Below the pieces are notes generated by a model. That model did not search any database. It was not told where the DNA came from and saw nothing but the letters and a program-made list of their open reading frames with translations. Position numbers and translations under genes: made by a program. 64,000 nt of DNA, from positions 1 to 64,000 of the forward strand of contig JALBYC010000002.1 of assembly GCA_023212645.1 (NCBI GenBank), given 5' to 3'. Each line of letters opens with the position of its first letter. The first letter of the stretch is position 1. Shown in pieces: positions 1 through 9,790 of this stretch. Origin of the DNA: Farysia itapuensis (lineage: Eukaryota > Basidiomycota > Ustilaginomycetes > Ustilaginales > Ustilaginaceae).

Positions 1-183
1 CTCGAGCAAGGTAACGCCTGGAAGGGAGCCCAACTCTTTCGCCTTGCTTGACGATGCCGAGCGGGTGACTGCTAGAATCTCGTAGGTAGACGTATTGGCT
101 TCATTACGTTTGGCTAAGGCACGCACGACGGCGCTGCCCTGGTTGCCTGTGGCCATGGTGACAAGTATACGTTTGGCGGACAT
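1..183 (-). CDS. NmrA-like NAD(P)-binding protein, N-terminal fragment
   Basis: The first 61 codons of a gene that runs off the left edge, starting at an ATG whose complement is 181-183. The peptide opens MSAKRILVTMATGNQGSAVV, a beta strand followed by a Gly-rich loop (TGNQGSAV) of the kind that binds NAD(P) in NmrA-like and other atypical short-chain dehydrogenases. A second strand with a basic residue after it (EILAVTRSAS) follows and fits cofactor ribose or phosphate recognition. NmrA-family proteins are redox sensors or reductases of varied function, so no specific role can be given. The rest of the protein lies outside the window. An intron just beyond the edge cannot be excluded. Confidence 0.75.
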   Translation of the reverse strand, partial: MSAKRILVTMATGNQGSAVVRALAKRNEANTSTYEILAVTRSASSSKAKELGSLPGVTLLE

Positions 184-600
184 TGTGTTGAGAAGATGGT
201 GGTTGTCGGTCGGATAGAGAACTTTTATGCCTTGAGCAACACATAGCGCCGTTCCCGCATCACCAAAATAATGCACGGCCGTAAAGGGTGTAAAGTGCAA
301 ACTTCCGCGGACGAATTTACGCCCACACCCGCCTCCACAACATCGCCGCAAGGCCACACGAAACACGGCGATAAGGAAAAAAAAAAGTGGCGATACAGTC
401 GGGTCAGCACGATCGCCAGTCACACACTCCAGCGGATTTGTGCGCATTTGCCCTTGTTGTCACAAGGTGTCTTCCAGAACACAGTTGATTGATGATAAGA
501 TGTGCGAGAAAGCTTCCGATTAGTCACGGCCGGCACGAAAGATTCCCTTATTGGCCACGGCTGATTATCGAGCTAGCGCTAGTCACGCATGTTTCTCGAG
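184..600. other. Intergenic: NmrA-like promoter side and NMNAT 3' side
   Basis: This interval holds the upstream region of the NmrA-like gene and the downstream region of the NMN adenylyltransferase gene, both on the minus strand. Short ORFs here overlap each other in opposite frames and resemble nothing. I see no RNA gene or repeat. Confidence 0.5.
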
Positions 601-2367
601 CTACCAGTTAGTGACGGCTGGTTCTGGAATGGTATCTTCGTCTGCAGGGGTGTGGTACTGTAGGAAAGTCGGCGATCAGCGTGGGAAAACAAGTCAATGC
701 AAATGGTGCTACTTACCAATCCTTCCTTTTCGATATACTGTATGACGCTGTTTGGCAGCAGGTACTTTATTGATTGTCCTCTTCGGACAAACAGACGGAC
801 CTTGGACGACGAAATGTCGTTGTAGATGGTTTGCTTGACGATCTTGAGATTTCGACGGAACTTCCACAACAGATCGTGGGAAAGTAGGAAAGACCATACG
901 TCGGCACCAGTGCGCTCGACAATGAGGCATCCGTATTGTCCCAAAATGTGGTGCAACTACAGATAAGAAAGCTATGTCAGTCCCTTATGCTAGCAACAGT
1001 AGGGCCAATAATACTTACATCGGCTGTTGCCCAAACGCCTGGCTCGCCCATGCTCTGGATAAGATCACCGCCTGCCAAAAGCATGATCTTGACGTCCCGC
1101 CGCGTTCCATCACTGAGCTGAACACCTCCGCTGCTGCCTCCGTTGATCTCTTCGTTAAAGTGATCAAGCACCACAGCTGTGCGTTGATATTCGTTCTGCA
1201 ACGACTCCCAGGCATCGACCATGAGCCATGTCGATGTCTTTTCGACAGCGAGTTCACACATACGGACTCGATGCGTGGCTTTCGCCAATCCTTCCTTCTT
1301 GTAGTAGTCGGACACGGGCGAGTAGTAGCCAGCCAAGAGCTCGTACCTTCCAGACTCGTTGACCTGATCCTTGGCCATTTCAAAGATGCGCAGATGCAGG
1401 TATGTCGGGGGCGAGAAACTTCCACAGGCAACAATAACCAGTGGGATTTTGCTTTCGTCGCGCAGCTTTGTGGGCAACCTGTGTCGCGGGAAGCGATACT
1501 CTTCTAGAGTCTGCCCTTGGCGAGGCACACGCAAGTCTCTCCTTCCGTTGCTGTATGACAGAGGTTCATCGCCGTCGACTTCATCGTCAACATCAGCAGC
1601 GCTGGATCCGGCATCCTCCTGCGAGTCGTGGTCCTCCGCAAATTGAGAATAGGAAGGCCTTTCTTCCGAGACGTGAGGAGCCTGTAGTTGCGAGAATGGC
1701 AAAGGTGCTTTCCGACTGTGCGATTGTGATGTTTGTGAGTCAGCTTGCTGTGGTGTACTGAAGCCAAGAACCGTCTTGTTGGGTGAAAGGGTAGCCAGGC
1801 TTGCTGAGCTGTGAGCCCGGGACGAAGAGCGACTGTTGCTGCCATTGGTGTCGAGATCCCAGGCTGGGACATCGTGGTCGTGATTGCTTGGCGAGCTGCT
1901 TGAAGCACTCTGATCGGGGCCTTCAGGGCCCAGCCCATCGCTCCCGGTTCTAGTACGAGTCTGTGACATGGATCGAACGTATGGATCGCGGTCTTCAGTC
2001 GGCGTGCGATGAGCCGTGCTTTTTGCCAATGGGCTTGTCGATGCTCTTCTGAACGCATGATTGGAGCGGGACGAGAACTCGTTCTCGTACGATGAGGATG
2101 CAGAAGCGTTGGATGGGCGGTGTGGTAGTCTTTGTCCGGCATCGTCGAGCGGGCCTCCACCGCCAACGGCAGCGCCAGTGAAGGGCGGGCTGTCAAGCTG
2201 GTAGCTCTGCACCGATAGAGCGGCAAACTTGAGCGAAGATGGCGCCCCTGGTCCTGCTTGTGAGTCTGTCATTCTTGGCATTGGGCCGTTTGGCTAGAAA
2301 GGAAATGTTGTCAGACATGTCATGGCAGCCATTGCCAGATGCGATTACTTACGATTTGGCGAGACAT
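601..2367 (-). CDS. NMA1: Nicotinamide/nicotinate-mononucleotide adenylyltransferase (4 exons)
   Basis: Joins NMN or NaMN with ATP to make NAD or deamido-NAD, the last common step of NAD synthesis. Exons on the minus strand are 2353-2367, 1019-2293, 717-956 and 601-657, giving 528 residues. The introns (2294-2352, 957-1018, 658-716) have GTAAGT donors and keep frame. The nucleotidyltransferase motif GSFSPPTYLH lies at about residues 296-305 and the second signature ISSSKVR at 478-484, followed by RRGQSIKYLLP, as in yeast Nma1/Nma2. About 280 N-terminal residues are Ser-rich and disordered; yeast enzymes have a shorter extension. The first exon codes only MSRQI. If that microexon were not used, translation could begin at the Met codon ending at 2281. 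The family call is firm and the extreme N-terminus less so. Confidence 0.93.
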
Positions 2368-2869
2368 GGCACCGTGTCTGGCTGAGAGATAGCTACTCCA
2401 GAGGGACGCTTAGCAGAGAATGGACGCTGCGAAAGGCAGATCAATCGCAGAAAGCTGCCGTGTCAGCCGGTGTTGAGGAATTGCGCAAAGTGTGTTGAGT
2501 GGATGCAGTGAAATCAGAGTCAGGTTGGAAGAAGAGAGAGGAAAGAGCGTGAATGACTCCATGCCACATATCGGCACCTTTTTCTCTCGAACAAATTGCC
2601 GAAACTCACCACTCGATGCTCACTTACCGCTGTCTCACAGGTATATCTAGGACTTGAAGCATCAAGCTGGCACCATGGCGCTGCGTGTCGTTCGCTGCAA
2701 TTGCCGCGCTATACACAACAGGGACAAGCAACCGGCAGAGCACCGCCGTCGCTGCACTGAGGCTGTCTTGTTAAATCCGGTCATCATTACTCGGCAGTCG
2801 GCCGCTTCTTTTGCCCGCACACACCGTCACATACACACAGCTAAGACAGGTTCGACTGGATTGCAAAAA
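2368..2869. other. Intergenic: NMNAT upstream region and cap methyltransferase 3' side
   Basis: About 500 bp upstream of the NMNAT start. An 80-codon ORF at 2654-2896 has no recognisable content. No RNA gene or repeat was seen. Confidence 0.5.
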
Positions 2870-5818
2870 TTACATCTTTTCAAAGGCAAAGCCTAGGTAG
2901 AGCGTGGCAGCTAGCCACATGTCTTCATCAAGCACCAGTGTTCCGTCACGGTTGCGCACTTTCATGCGCTCCAAAAGGCGTCCAAACTCGGGATGCGCCT
3001 GTCCATCAGCGTAAATGTCGGCAAAGTTCTTGCGGTAGACACATCGCAGCCCCGCCTCATGGGCAAGTTCCTCGAACACGTCGAATTCGACCACGTATTC
3101 CGGCACATTCTCCACCGCGTCTTCCAGGAAGAACGTGTAGCGGTTACCGAATGAAGGAAAGGTGTCGATCTGATCAAAGACGACTTTGTAGTACTGATTG
3201 CCAAAAGATCGATCCTGCAGAGTCGAACTTTCAGAAAGTCGGCCTCTCAGCTCGACGCTGTCCGGAATCGTGCCAATAAAGATGCCGCCTGGGCGCAGAT
3301 ACCTTGAGACGTTATCGAGCATCATACGCGCTTTGTGCACGCTTTCCCAAGCGTAATGCATGCAGAACTGCAGCGTGACATTGTCAAATAACGGTTCCAG
3401 CAGAGGTCGGGGAATGACTTCCACGAGCGGAGTCGAGAAGCAGTCGAATGCAAAAAAGTCGGCTCGGAAGCGATTGCCGTTGTCGTGATGCCGAGCGACC
3501 GCCTGCTGAATGGACACCGCGGCAATGTCAGCGCCAACAATGGCACTAGGATTGACTTTTTCCCACTTCTTGAGATCACCACCTTTTCCGCAGCCCAAAT
3601 CCAGAATACGTCCCCCGCGGGGTCGAGCGCGCCCATCCGTCATCGGATCGCGTCCTCTTGCAAATGAGCCGACCAAGACCGACTTGATCCAGTTGTTGAA
3701 CTTGCGAAGACCGATGATGGGCGATTCTTCACGCCCGTGTATGCCGACTTCTCTGCGCTTGTTGTAATGGCTTGCAACCTCTTCCGCATCTTCTAGCGTT
3801 TCTGGTGGCGGTCTCTTTCGAGCAAAGTCTGTCCTGTCACCGCTATTGTCAGACTGGGCTGGACCGACTCGAGTCGGAAGCCTGGAATGAAAGTCGCGCA
3901 GAATTTGGTCTAGGGGCTCTCGACTGTCTGTCTGATGGGTCTGCTCCCATTCGCGCCTGAGTGGGTTGCGGCAGCGATTGCGCTTTTGATCGATTTCTTC
4001 GATCTGTATCGGTCTCATCACCAATTTCGGCGGGGATACGCGTTGTCTTGGCGCGTAGCGCGGTAATGGCTCCATGTCATCCGCTTCTGCTTCTGGACCG
4101 TTCGCAACGGCGACACCTGGCGACTCCGAAGGCGCCGAAGCAGAAATCGTTCCAAGTGGCTCTTGGCTTCCGGCCCGTCCCGAGACAGAGTCTCTCGCCA
4201 GTCCAGCGCGCTCGTCCTTTACCAATTCATCAGGCTGTGAGACAGCCCTGTCTCTACCGGGCGATAGGTGTCCACGTTGGGACGCGTCAGAGGTCTCTAC
4301 AAGAGCTCCGTTGGGAGGGTGGACCGACCCAGCTTGGGGTCGAGGAACATCTTCTTGTGTTCGTGCATGTTCGAGGCGACGCATCGGTTCATTGCGCCGC
4401 GCACTTCCAACTGAAGGAGACTCCAAAGGCGATGGTAGGGCGGAGAGTGTTGACGAGCCGTGCCGCGCAAAAGATGCCGAATGGTGTACAGAGCCAGGAG
4501 TAGTCACATGTTCGTACGAGCGATACCGATCGTCGGGATCGTACTTGTCGCCTCGGACAAGACGTGAATCGTCATGTTGGACAAAAGAAGCGCTGGAAGG
4601 CCTTCTGTAATCATCGTCTGATTCCAGGGACACCTGCGGAAAGTAATTGCTTTCTATTTCCTGCCTTCCGAAAGCTGGGCGGGACGTCGCATGACCCGGT
4701 GTCGCAATGGATGGACTAGCCGACGCGTAGTGCCCGGGGGTCTGTGGATAACCAGTTCCGGGCGTAGACGGCTGGTAGCGATGATGAACAGATGCATCGA
4801 TTCGTACACTACTCCTCCTGGGCGAGACACTGGTTGGAGGTAGCATGTCGCCTGGATGCGTAGCGCCTTCTGACAAGGGATGTCCTATCAGCTCGGGGTA
4901 GCCAGACGGTCCCGAGGCGGAAGAATCAGATGATCGTTGTGGAGCAACGTGAACAGACGATGGAGATAATGGCAAAGGAACCCGCCTTATCTCTGGCGAC
5001 CTTGTGTCTGGAACGGCGTATCGATGCGACGGCGATGGATGGAGATGGCCATGGAAGGTCGAAGAAGGACTGCTTGAGGTGCTGCCATGACCTCGTGAGG
5101 CGGCTACAGAAAGTGGACCAAGGGGTGTTGAGCCGGAGGCGTAACGAGGTCTTTCTCCGGAATGCAGATGGGGGAGAGCAGGACTCGAACCAGTCTGACT
5201 GGGATAGGCTGGCGTCGGCAACGATGGCGGATGACCATGTTGAGGCACAAAGGCCCCGGGGGATGGAGGCCAGGCGCCAGACATAGGAGAGGGACCTGTT
5301 CGCGGAAATGCGCTCGATGGCGACTCACGACTGTATGGGTGATATGGATGGCTTGGCGTCGCAAAGTTGCCCGGACCGGTGCCTTGCATCAGGGGTGACT
5401 TTTGCGGATGCGAAACAGAGTGTGCCTGCTGCGAGGTGATGGAAGAATGTGATGCAGACCTCGGCCTGTCAGCAATAGCACCAGCATAGCCGTCGTTGAG
5501 TAAATGTGCCATACTTGGACTTCGTTCCGTTCTTGGGCTTTGACGAGGAAGTTGAGGTGACTGTCGTTGTTGAGATGATGAAGCTTGGTACAGTGCTGTA
5601 GTATGTCCCGACGCGCTACTGGACCTGCTCATGCTTCGTTCGTGAGGCAACGCATTTGCAGAATGCGTCGACCGGTTGTCACTCACATACTGCCCTCTTT
5701 CGCGATCCGCTTCCGTCATTTCACTGGCAGTGATCAAATCTGCGATGGATGCACTCCGATGGATCGGAGCACGTGGAGAGGGCTTCTCGGCATCGCGGAC
5801 TGGGTCATAGCCTGGCAT
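2870..5818 (-). CDS. ABD1: mRNA cap guanine-N7 methyltransferase with long N-terminal extension
   Basis: Methylates N7 of the cap guanine on nascent mRNA using S-adenosylmethionine, in the nucleus. The catalytic domain is at the C-terminus, about residues 690-982. It contains the SAM-binding motif LDLGCGKGGDLKKW near 739-752, then CMHYAWES and GGIFIGTIPDS, which are diagnostic of the Abd1/RNMT family. Yeast Abd1 has 436 residues; this protein has 982, because about 650 residues rich in Ser, Pro, His and Arg precede the enzyme. I place the start at the ATG complementary to 5816-5818. The frame stays open for 14 more codons but has no earlier ATG before a stop. An out-of-frame ATG lies just upstream, so a short upstream ORF or an unseen 5' intron is possible. 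Transcribed divergently from the isoleucyl-tRNA synthetase gene. Confidence 0.93.
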   Translation of the reverse strand: MPGYDPVRDAEKPSPRAPIHRSASIADLITASEMTEADRERGQYVSDNRSTHSANALPHERSMSRSSSASGHTTALYQASSSQQRQSPQLPRQSPRTERSPSMAHLLNDGYAGAIADRPRSASHSSITSQQAHSVSHPQKSPLMQGTGPGNFATPSHPYHPYSRESPSSAFPRTGPSPMSGAWPPSPGAFVPQHGHPPSLPTPAYPSQTGSSPALPHLHSGERPRYASGSTPLGPLSVAASRGHGSTSSSPSSTFHGHLHPSPSHRYAVPDTRSPEIRRVPLPLSPSSVHVAPQRSSDSSASGPSGYPELIGHPLSEGATHPGDMLPPTSVSPRRSSVRIDASVHHRYQPSTPGTGYPQTPGHYASASPSIATPGHATSRPAFGRQEIESNYFPQVSLESDDDYRRPSSASFVQHDDSRLVRGDKYDPDDRYRSYEHVTTPGSVHHSASFARHGSSTLSALPSPLESPSVGSARRNEPMRRLEHARTQEDVPRPQAGSVHPPNGALVETSDASQRGHLSPGRDRAVSQPDELVKDERAGLARDSVSGRAGSQEPLGTISASAPSESPGVAVANGPEAEADDMEPLPRYAPRQRVSPPKLVMRPIQIEEIDQKRNRCRNPLRREWEQTHQTDSREPLDQILRDFHSRLPTRVGPAQSDNSGDRTDFARKRPPPETLEDAEEVASHYNKRREVGIHGREESPIIGLRKFNNWIKSVLVGSFARGRDPMTDGRARPRGGRILDLGCGKGGDLKKWEKVNPSAIVGADIAAVSIQQAVARHHDNGNRFRADFFAFDCFSTPLVEVIPRPLLEPLFDNVTLQFCMHYAWESVHKARMMLDNVSRYLRPGGIFIGTIPDSVELRGRLSESSTLQDRSFGNQYYKVVFDQIDTFPSFGNRYTFFLEDAVENVPEYVVEFDVFEELAHEAGLRCVYRKNFADIYADGQAHPEFGRLLERMKVRNRDGTLVLDEDMWLAATLYLGFAFEKM

Positions 5819-6262
5819 GATGATATCGGGATAAAGCCAGCTGAGGTCATTCGAGGGCAAAAGGTAGGACGCCGTTGTTCAAGTGCGAAGTCGGAATAAT
5901 CAAGATGTTGTCGAGGCGGTCATGTCGACCGAACAAGAAAAGACAGTTGCGGATGATGCAATGCGATCATTAGTTAGAAAGCAAAACTCCTATAAGCAGC
6001 AACTACTGGTTATGCTTCGGCTTCAGACGCAAGTGAGATGGCAGAGCAAGCAAGCAGACGATGATGGTGAAAGCGAGTGTCCGATGTCGAAAATTAGCCT
6101 TTCACTCACACTCAAACGGCCATCGGATCCGAAAACGCGTGTCGCGGAGAGTTTTCTCAGCTCGGAATATGGAATGCGGAATTCGGACATGCTCTCTTAC
6201 CAGAAGAAAGCTTTGCCCAAAAAGTAGGCGTAGCGGAATGTATACTCCCAGCCAAGAAACTG
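5819..6262. promoter_or_regulatory. Divergent promoter region ABD1 / ISM1
   Basis: These 444 bp separate the start codons of the cap methyltransferase (minus) and mitochondrial IleRS (plus), so they must hold both promoters. No clear TATA box or repeat was recognised. Confidence 0.55.
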
Positions 6263-9200
6263 ATGCGAGCTATCGCTTGCACAGTGCCAGTACGGCGCTT
6301 GTGCCTACCACAGCTCCAAATCGCCTCCAGACTACCGTTATACGGCCTGCGCGCGCTTCATGGAAGTCCTCAGAGTGCGACAAAGCGAGCGGTGAAACAA
6401 GAGGGGGACTCGAAAGAGTTCTCGCACACACTCCAACTTCCTAAGACTGCTTTTGAGATCCGGGCAAACTCTGCTCAGAGAGACAAGCTTTTTTATGATA
6501 GGACTTGTACGAGTCTATACCAATGGCAGCTGGAGCGGAATGGTACAAGCGGAGACTTTGTCTTCCACGATGGACCCCCTTATGCCAATGGTAATCTACA
6601 TTGCGGTCATGCGCTCAACAAGATTCTCAAGGATATCTCAAACAGGTATCAGGTACTGCGGGGTAAAAGAGTACATTACATGACCGGCTGGGACTGCCAT
6701 GGTCTGCCAATAGAAGCCAAAGCGCTTGCACACTTTCAGCCAGAGGAGAGGGATCAGCTAACCGCAACCGACATACGGAGACGCGCACGCAAAGAAGCCC
6801 TCAAAGCCATCAATATACAGAAGAAGGAGTTCCGCAAATTCGGAATAATGACTGACTGGAGCGACGAAAGGACGTACCGCACCCTTGACCCAAAGTACGA
6901 GGCTAGACAGCTTCGTGTCTTCGGTGAAATGGTGCGAAAAGGCCTTATATATCGACAATTCAAGCCGGTATACTGGTCGCCGTCAAACAGAACAGCCCTA
7001 GCCGAGTCTGAACTAGAGTATCGTGACGATCATCTCAGTAAGGCAGTCTACGTTGCGTTTAGCGTTCTACCGGACGATCGTTTTCGACGCGCGATGGGTA
7101 GCAAGGTAGACGCAGACGCGCCTCTTAAAGCCATTATTTGGACGACCACGCCGTGGTCACTTCCGTCCAATATGGCAGTGTGCGTACATCCAGACATGGA
7201 GTACAGTATCGTACGTCAGCAACAGACTAATAGCCCCATGTTCGTAATTGCAAGCGAACGTCTCGATGCCGTGTCAGGACTCAAGTCGTACCTCGATAAC
7301 AGTACTGCCGAGGACTCTGTTATCGGGCCCTTTACCGAGGTTGCACGAGTGCGAGGCTCAGATCTCAGCGGTAGTATCTATCGGTCTCCGCTTTCCAGCA
7401 CAACTCGCCCTATTCTGATGGCCGACTACGTCACGTCCCAGTCGGGTACGGGACTAGTACATTCTGCTCCTGCACATGGGATGGAAGACTACGAAATTTG
7501 GCGAGACCATGGCCACCTTGACAAAATGCCTATCATCTCTCCCGTCGACGAGTTGGGCCGCTACAGCGCGGATTTGACTGATTTGGAGCAAGAATGTGAC
7601 TCTCATAGCTCCGGACTGAGCTCGAGGCTGGTCGGCAAAGATGTCATGACAGCCGGAGCAAGTGAAATCGTTGCGATACTCCAGGAACGCAATGCTCTGG
7701 TCAGCATGCACACACTGCGGCACAAGTATCCGTACGATTGGCGCTCCAAACAACCAGTGCTCATCCGCGCTACCGCGCAATGGTTTGCAAATTTAGACAA
7801 GATCAAAAAGGACGCATTACAAGCTATCCAGGACGTCAGGTTCATCCCGGCTTCCTCCAGGGCCCGGCTAGAAGCTTTCATTCGGGATCGATCCGAATGG
7901 TGCATATCCCGACAGCGAGTCTGGGGTGTACCTATCCCAGTCCTGTATGACAAGTCGACAGATGAGCCTCTGATGACAGTGGACAATATTGAACATATTG
8001 CCTCGATACTAGAAACCAAAGGGACTGACTACTGGTGGGAAGCGACTGCAGAAGAGCTGATCAGCCCTCAGTACCGCCAAGAGGGTAAAGAGTGGCGAAA
8101 AGGAGAAGACACCGTTGACGTCTGGTTTGACAGCGGAACGTCTTGGTCAACATTACGTGACGATTTGGCCAAGTCAAATAAAGCTTTCTCGCGCAACACA
8201 ATGCAGGCAGACGTCTACCTAGAAGGGTCCGACCAACATCGAGGCTGGTTTCAGTCCTCCTTGATCACTGCTGTTGCTTGTACTCCCGAGGGTGAAAAGC
8301 CAGTGGCTCCGTATCGCACCCTGGTGACACACGGATACGTACTCGACACTGAAAATCGCAAGATGAGCAAAAGTCTTGGCAACGTCATCTCCCCACTCTC
8401 GATCATTGAAGGCGGGAAGAATGCGAGCGAGCCAGCCCATGGTATTGATGTACTTCGGCTGTGGGTGGCCAGGACCGACTACACGACGGATCCTCCCATT
8501 GGCAACCTAATTATTAGCAAGACGGCCGAGACGTTGCGAAAGCTACGCAACACGGCGCGCTTTATGCTGGCCAATCTTCCAGAGCCGTCCCAAGTAGCAG
8601 CTTTGGACAAGACACGAATGACACTCCTGGACCGCTACGTCATGCACGAGCTGTATCAACTACAGACGTCGTGCAGTCTTGCGTACGAAGCATATGACTT
8701 TGCTCAGGTGGTGAGGCGAATGACCGAGTTCACCAACAGGACATTGTCCAACCTCTACCTGGACATTGCTAAGGATTGTTTGTATGTCGACTCGGTCGAA
8801 AGCGTACGACGAAAGTCAATGGTCGCAGTGGTAGACCAGGTGCTAAAGACATTTACTAGCATACTCGCGCCCATTACGCCCTTGCTAGCGGAAGAGATTT
8901 ATCATTTTCACCAAGGAGCCACAAAAGATCCAGAAGAAGGAGGTGATACTGCTCCCTCTGTTTTCTCGCAAGGCTGGCAACCTATCGAAACTTTTTGGGA
9001 AGATGCAGCAATAGCCAAAGACATGTCGATACTTCTCAAGTTGCGTGACTCTGCGCTCTCGGTAATAGAGCAAGCAAGGAAAGCTTCTCACATCAAAACC
9101 TCCTTTGAAGTGCAGGTGGATCTGATATTCGACCCCACTCAACAAGCTGACATGCGTTCTGTCGCTCACAAATACCGGGAGGAATTGACACAAGTCTTCA

Positions 9201-9400
9201 ATGTTGCCAAGGTAGAAGTGTACACAGCCGAGTACCCAACAAATTCGGCAGACTGGTCACTGCAAGAGAAGCTTGGAAGTGCGGTAGTCAGGGTGCGTCC
9301 CTCTACACGCCATAAGTGTACTAGATGCCGCACTTTCCGCAAGGAACGGGAAGAAGACCGGCTTTGCCAGCGATGTCGGGAAGTGGTAGACTCGCTATGA
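6263..9400 (+). CDS. ISM1: Mitochondrial isoleucyl-tRNA synthetase
   Basis: Charges mitochondrial tRNA-Ile with isoleucine. It is an intronless 1045-residue class Ia synthetase. The first ~40 residues are basic and lack acidic residues (MRAIACTVPVRRLCLP...), as expected of a mitochondrial targeting sequence. The HIGH-type motif is HCGH at residues 113-116, inside PPYANGNLHCGHALNKI, and KMSKS is at 700-704. The WCISRQRVWGVPIP block typical of IleRS lies between them. The C-terminus carries a zinc-binding pair, CX2C at 1019/1022 and CX2C at 1035/1038, as in bacterial-type IleRS. The overall style is bacterial/organellar rather than cytosolic. Confidence 0.95.
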   Translation: MRAIACTVPVRRLCLPQLQIASRLPLYGLRALHGSPQSATKRAVKQEGDSKEFSHTLQLPKTAFEIRANSAQRDKLFYDRTCTSLYQWQLERNGTSGDFVFHDGPPYANGNLHCGHALNKILKDISNRYQVLRGKRVHYMTGWDCHGLPIEAKALAHFQPEERDQLTATDIRRRARKEALKAINIQKKEFRKFGIMTDWSDERTYRTLDPKYEARQLRVFGEMVRKGLIYRQFKPVYWSPSNRTALAESELEYRDDHLSKAVYVAFSVLPDDRFRRAMGSKVDADAPLKAIIWTTTPWSLPSNMAVCVHPDMEYSIVRQQQTNSPMFVIASERLDAVSGLKSYLDNSTAEDSVIGPFTEVARVRGSDLSGSIYRSPLSSTTRPILMADYVTSQSGTGLVHSAPAHGMEDYEIWRDHGHLDKMPIISPVDELGRYSADLTDLEQECDSHSSGLSSRLVGKDVMTAGASEIVAILQERNALVSMHTLRHKYPYDWRSKQPVLIRATAQWFANLDKIKKDALQAIQDVRFIPASSRARLEAFIRDRSEWCISRQRVWGVPIPVLYDKSTDEPLMTVDNIEHIASILETKGTDYWWEATAEELISPQYRQEGKEWRKGEDTVDVWFDSGTSWSTLRDDLAKSNKAFSRNTMQADVYLEGSDQHRGWFQSSLITAVACTPEGEKPVAPYRTLVTHGYVLDTENRKMSKSLGNVISPLSIIEGGKNASEPAHGIDVLRLWVARTDYTTDPPIGNLIISKTAETLRKLRNTARFMLANLPEPSQVAALDKTRMTLLDRYVMHELYQLQTSCSLAYEAYDFAQVVRRMTEFTNRTLSNLYLDIAKDCLYVDSVESVRRKSMVAVVDQVLKTFTSILAPITPLLAEEIYHFHQGATKDPEEGGDTAPSVFSQGWQPIETFWEDAAIAKDMSILLKLRDSALSVIEQARKASHIKTSFEVQVDLIFDPTQQADMRSVAHKYREELTQVFNVAKVEVYTAEYPTNSADWSLQEKLGSAVVRVRPSTRHKCTRCRTFRKEREEDRLCQRCREVVDSL

Positions 9401-9790
9401 GCTTCCACTCCACATTTGCAGTCTGACTCGGACTTCGTTAAATGAAAACTATCTTCGCGAAGTCCGAAGTCCGAAGAGAGAGGAGCCCATGGACACGTTC
9501 CCCGGCTCGAGACTCGATCGAAGTGGTCGTCTACTACCAATGCAAGACTACCCCCTTCCACTGCATGACAGACTGATGAGACGAGACAAAGGCCGTGCCG
9601 TAATGAGAGTCGAATGCCACTGAGAAGAAACGGAAAAACAAAGTGTGGGGAAGCTGGGAAAGAGTCACGGGTCCACAGTCATCGCAAATCTCTTTTGACA
9701 AGTTTCGACGACGACGCCGCCGCCGCTTCCTTTCCCCATCCATGTCTCTTTTTTTCCCCATGTACAGCTGAGAGAGACAGGGCTCAGGCG
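9401..9790. other. Intergenic: ISM1 3' side and Zn2Cys6 gene upstream region
   Basis: Holds the IleRS terminator region and the upstream region of the next plus-strand gene. It has a CT-rich stretch (about 9727-9765) and stays open in the frame of the downstream gene from 9614, but that extension looks untranslated. Confidence 0.45.

Noticed and set aside
1504..2226. 240-codon minus-strand ORF in another frame of the NMNAT N-terminal region
   Set aside because: It overlaps the disordered coding region of the spliced NMNAT gene, and its product is a compositional shadow with no family features.
2654..2896. 80-codon plus-strand ORF between NMNAT and the cap methyltransferase
   Set aside because: Short, Arg/His-rich, no domain, and it overlaps the 3' end of the cap methyltransferase gene.
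9614..9790. 59 extra in-frame codons upstream of the Zn2Cys6 factor
   Set aside because: The stretch is CT/A-rich leader-like sequence, and the Met at 9791 starts the usual Ser-rich lead into the zinc cluster.
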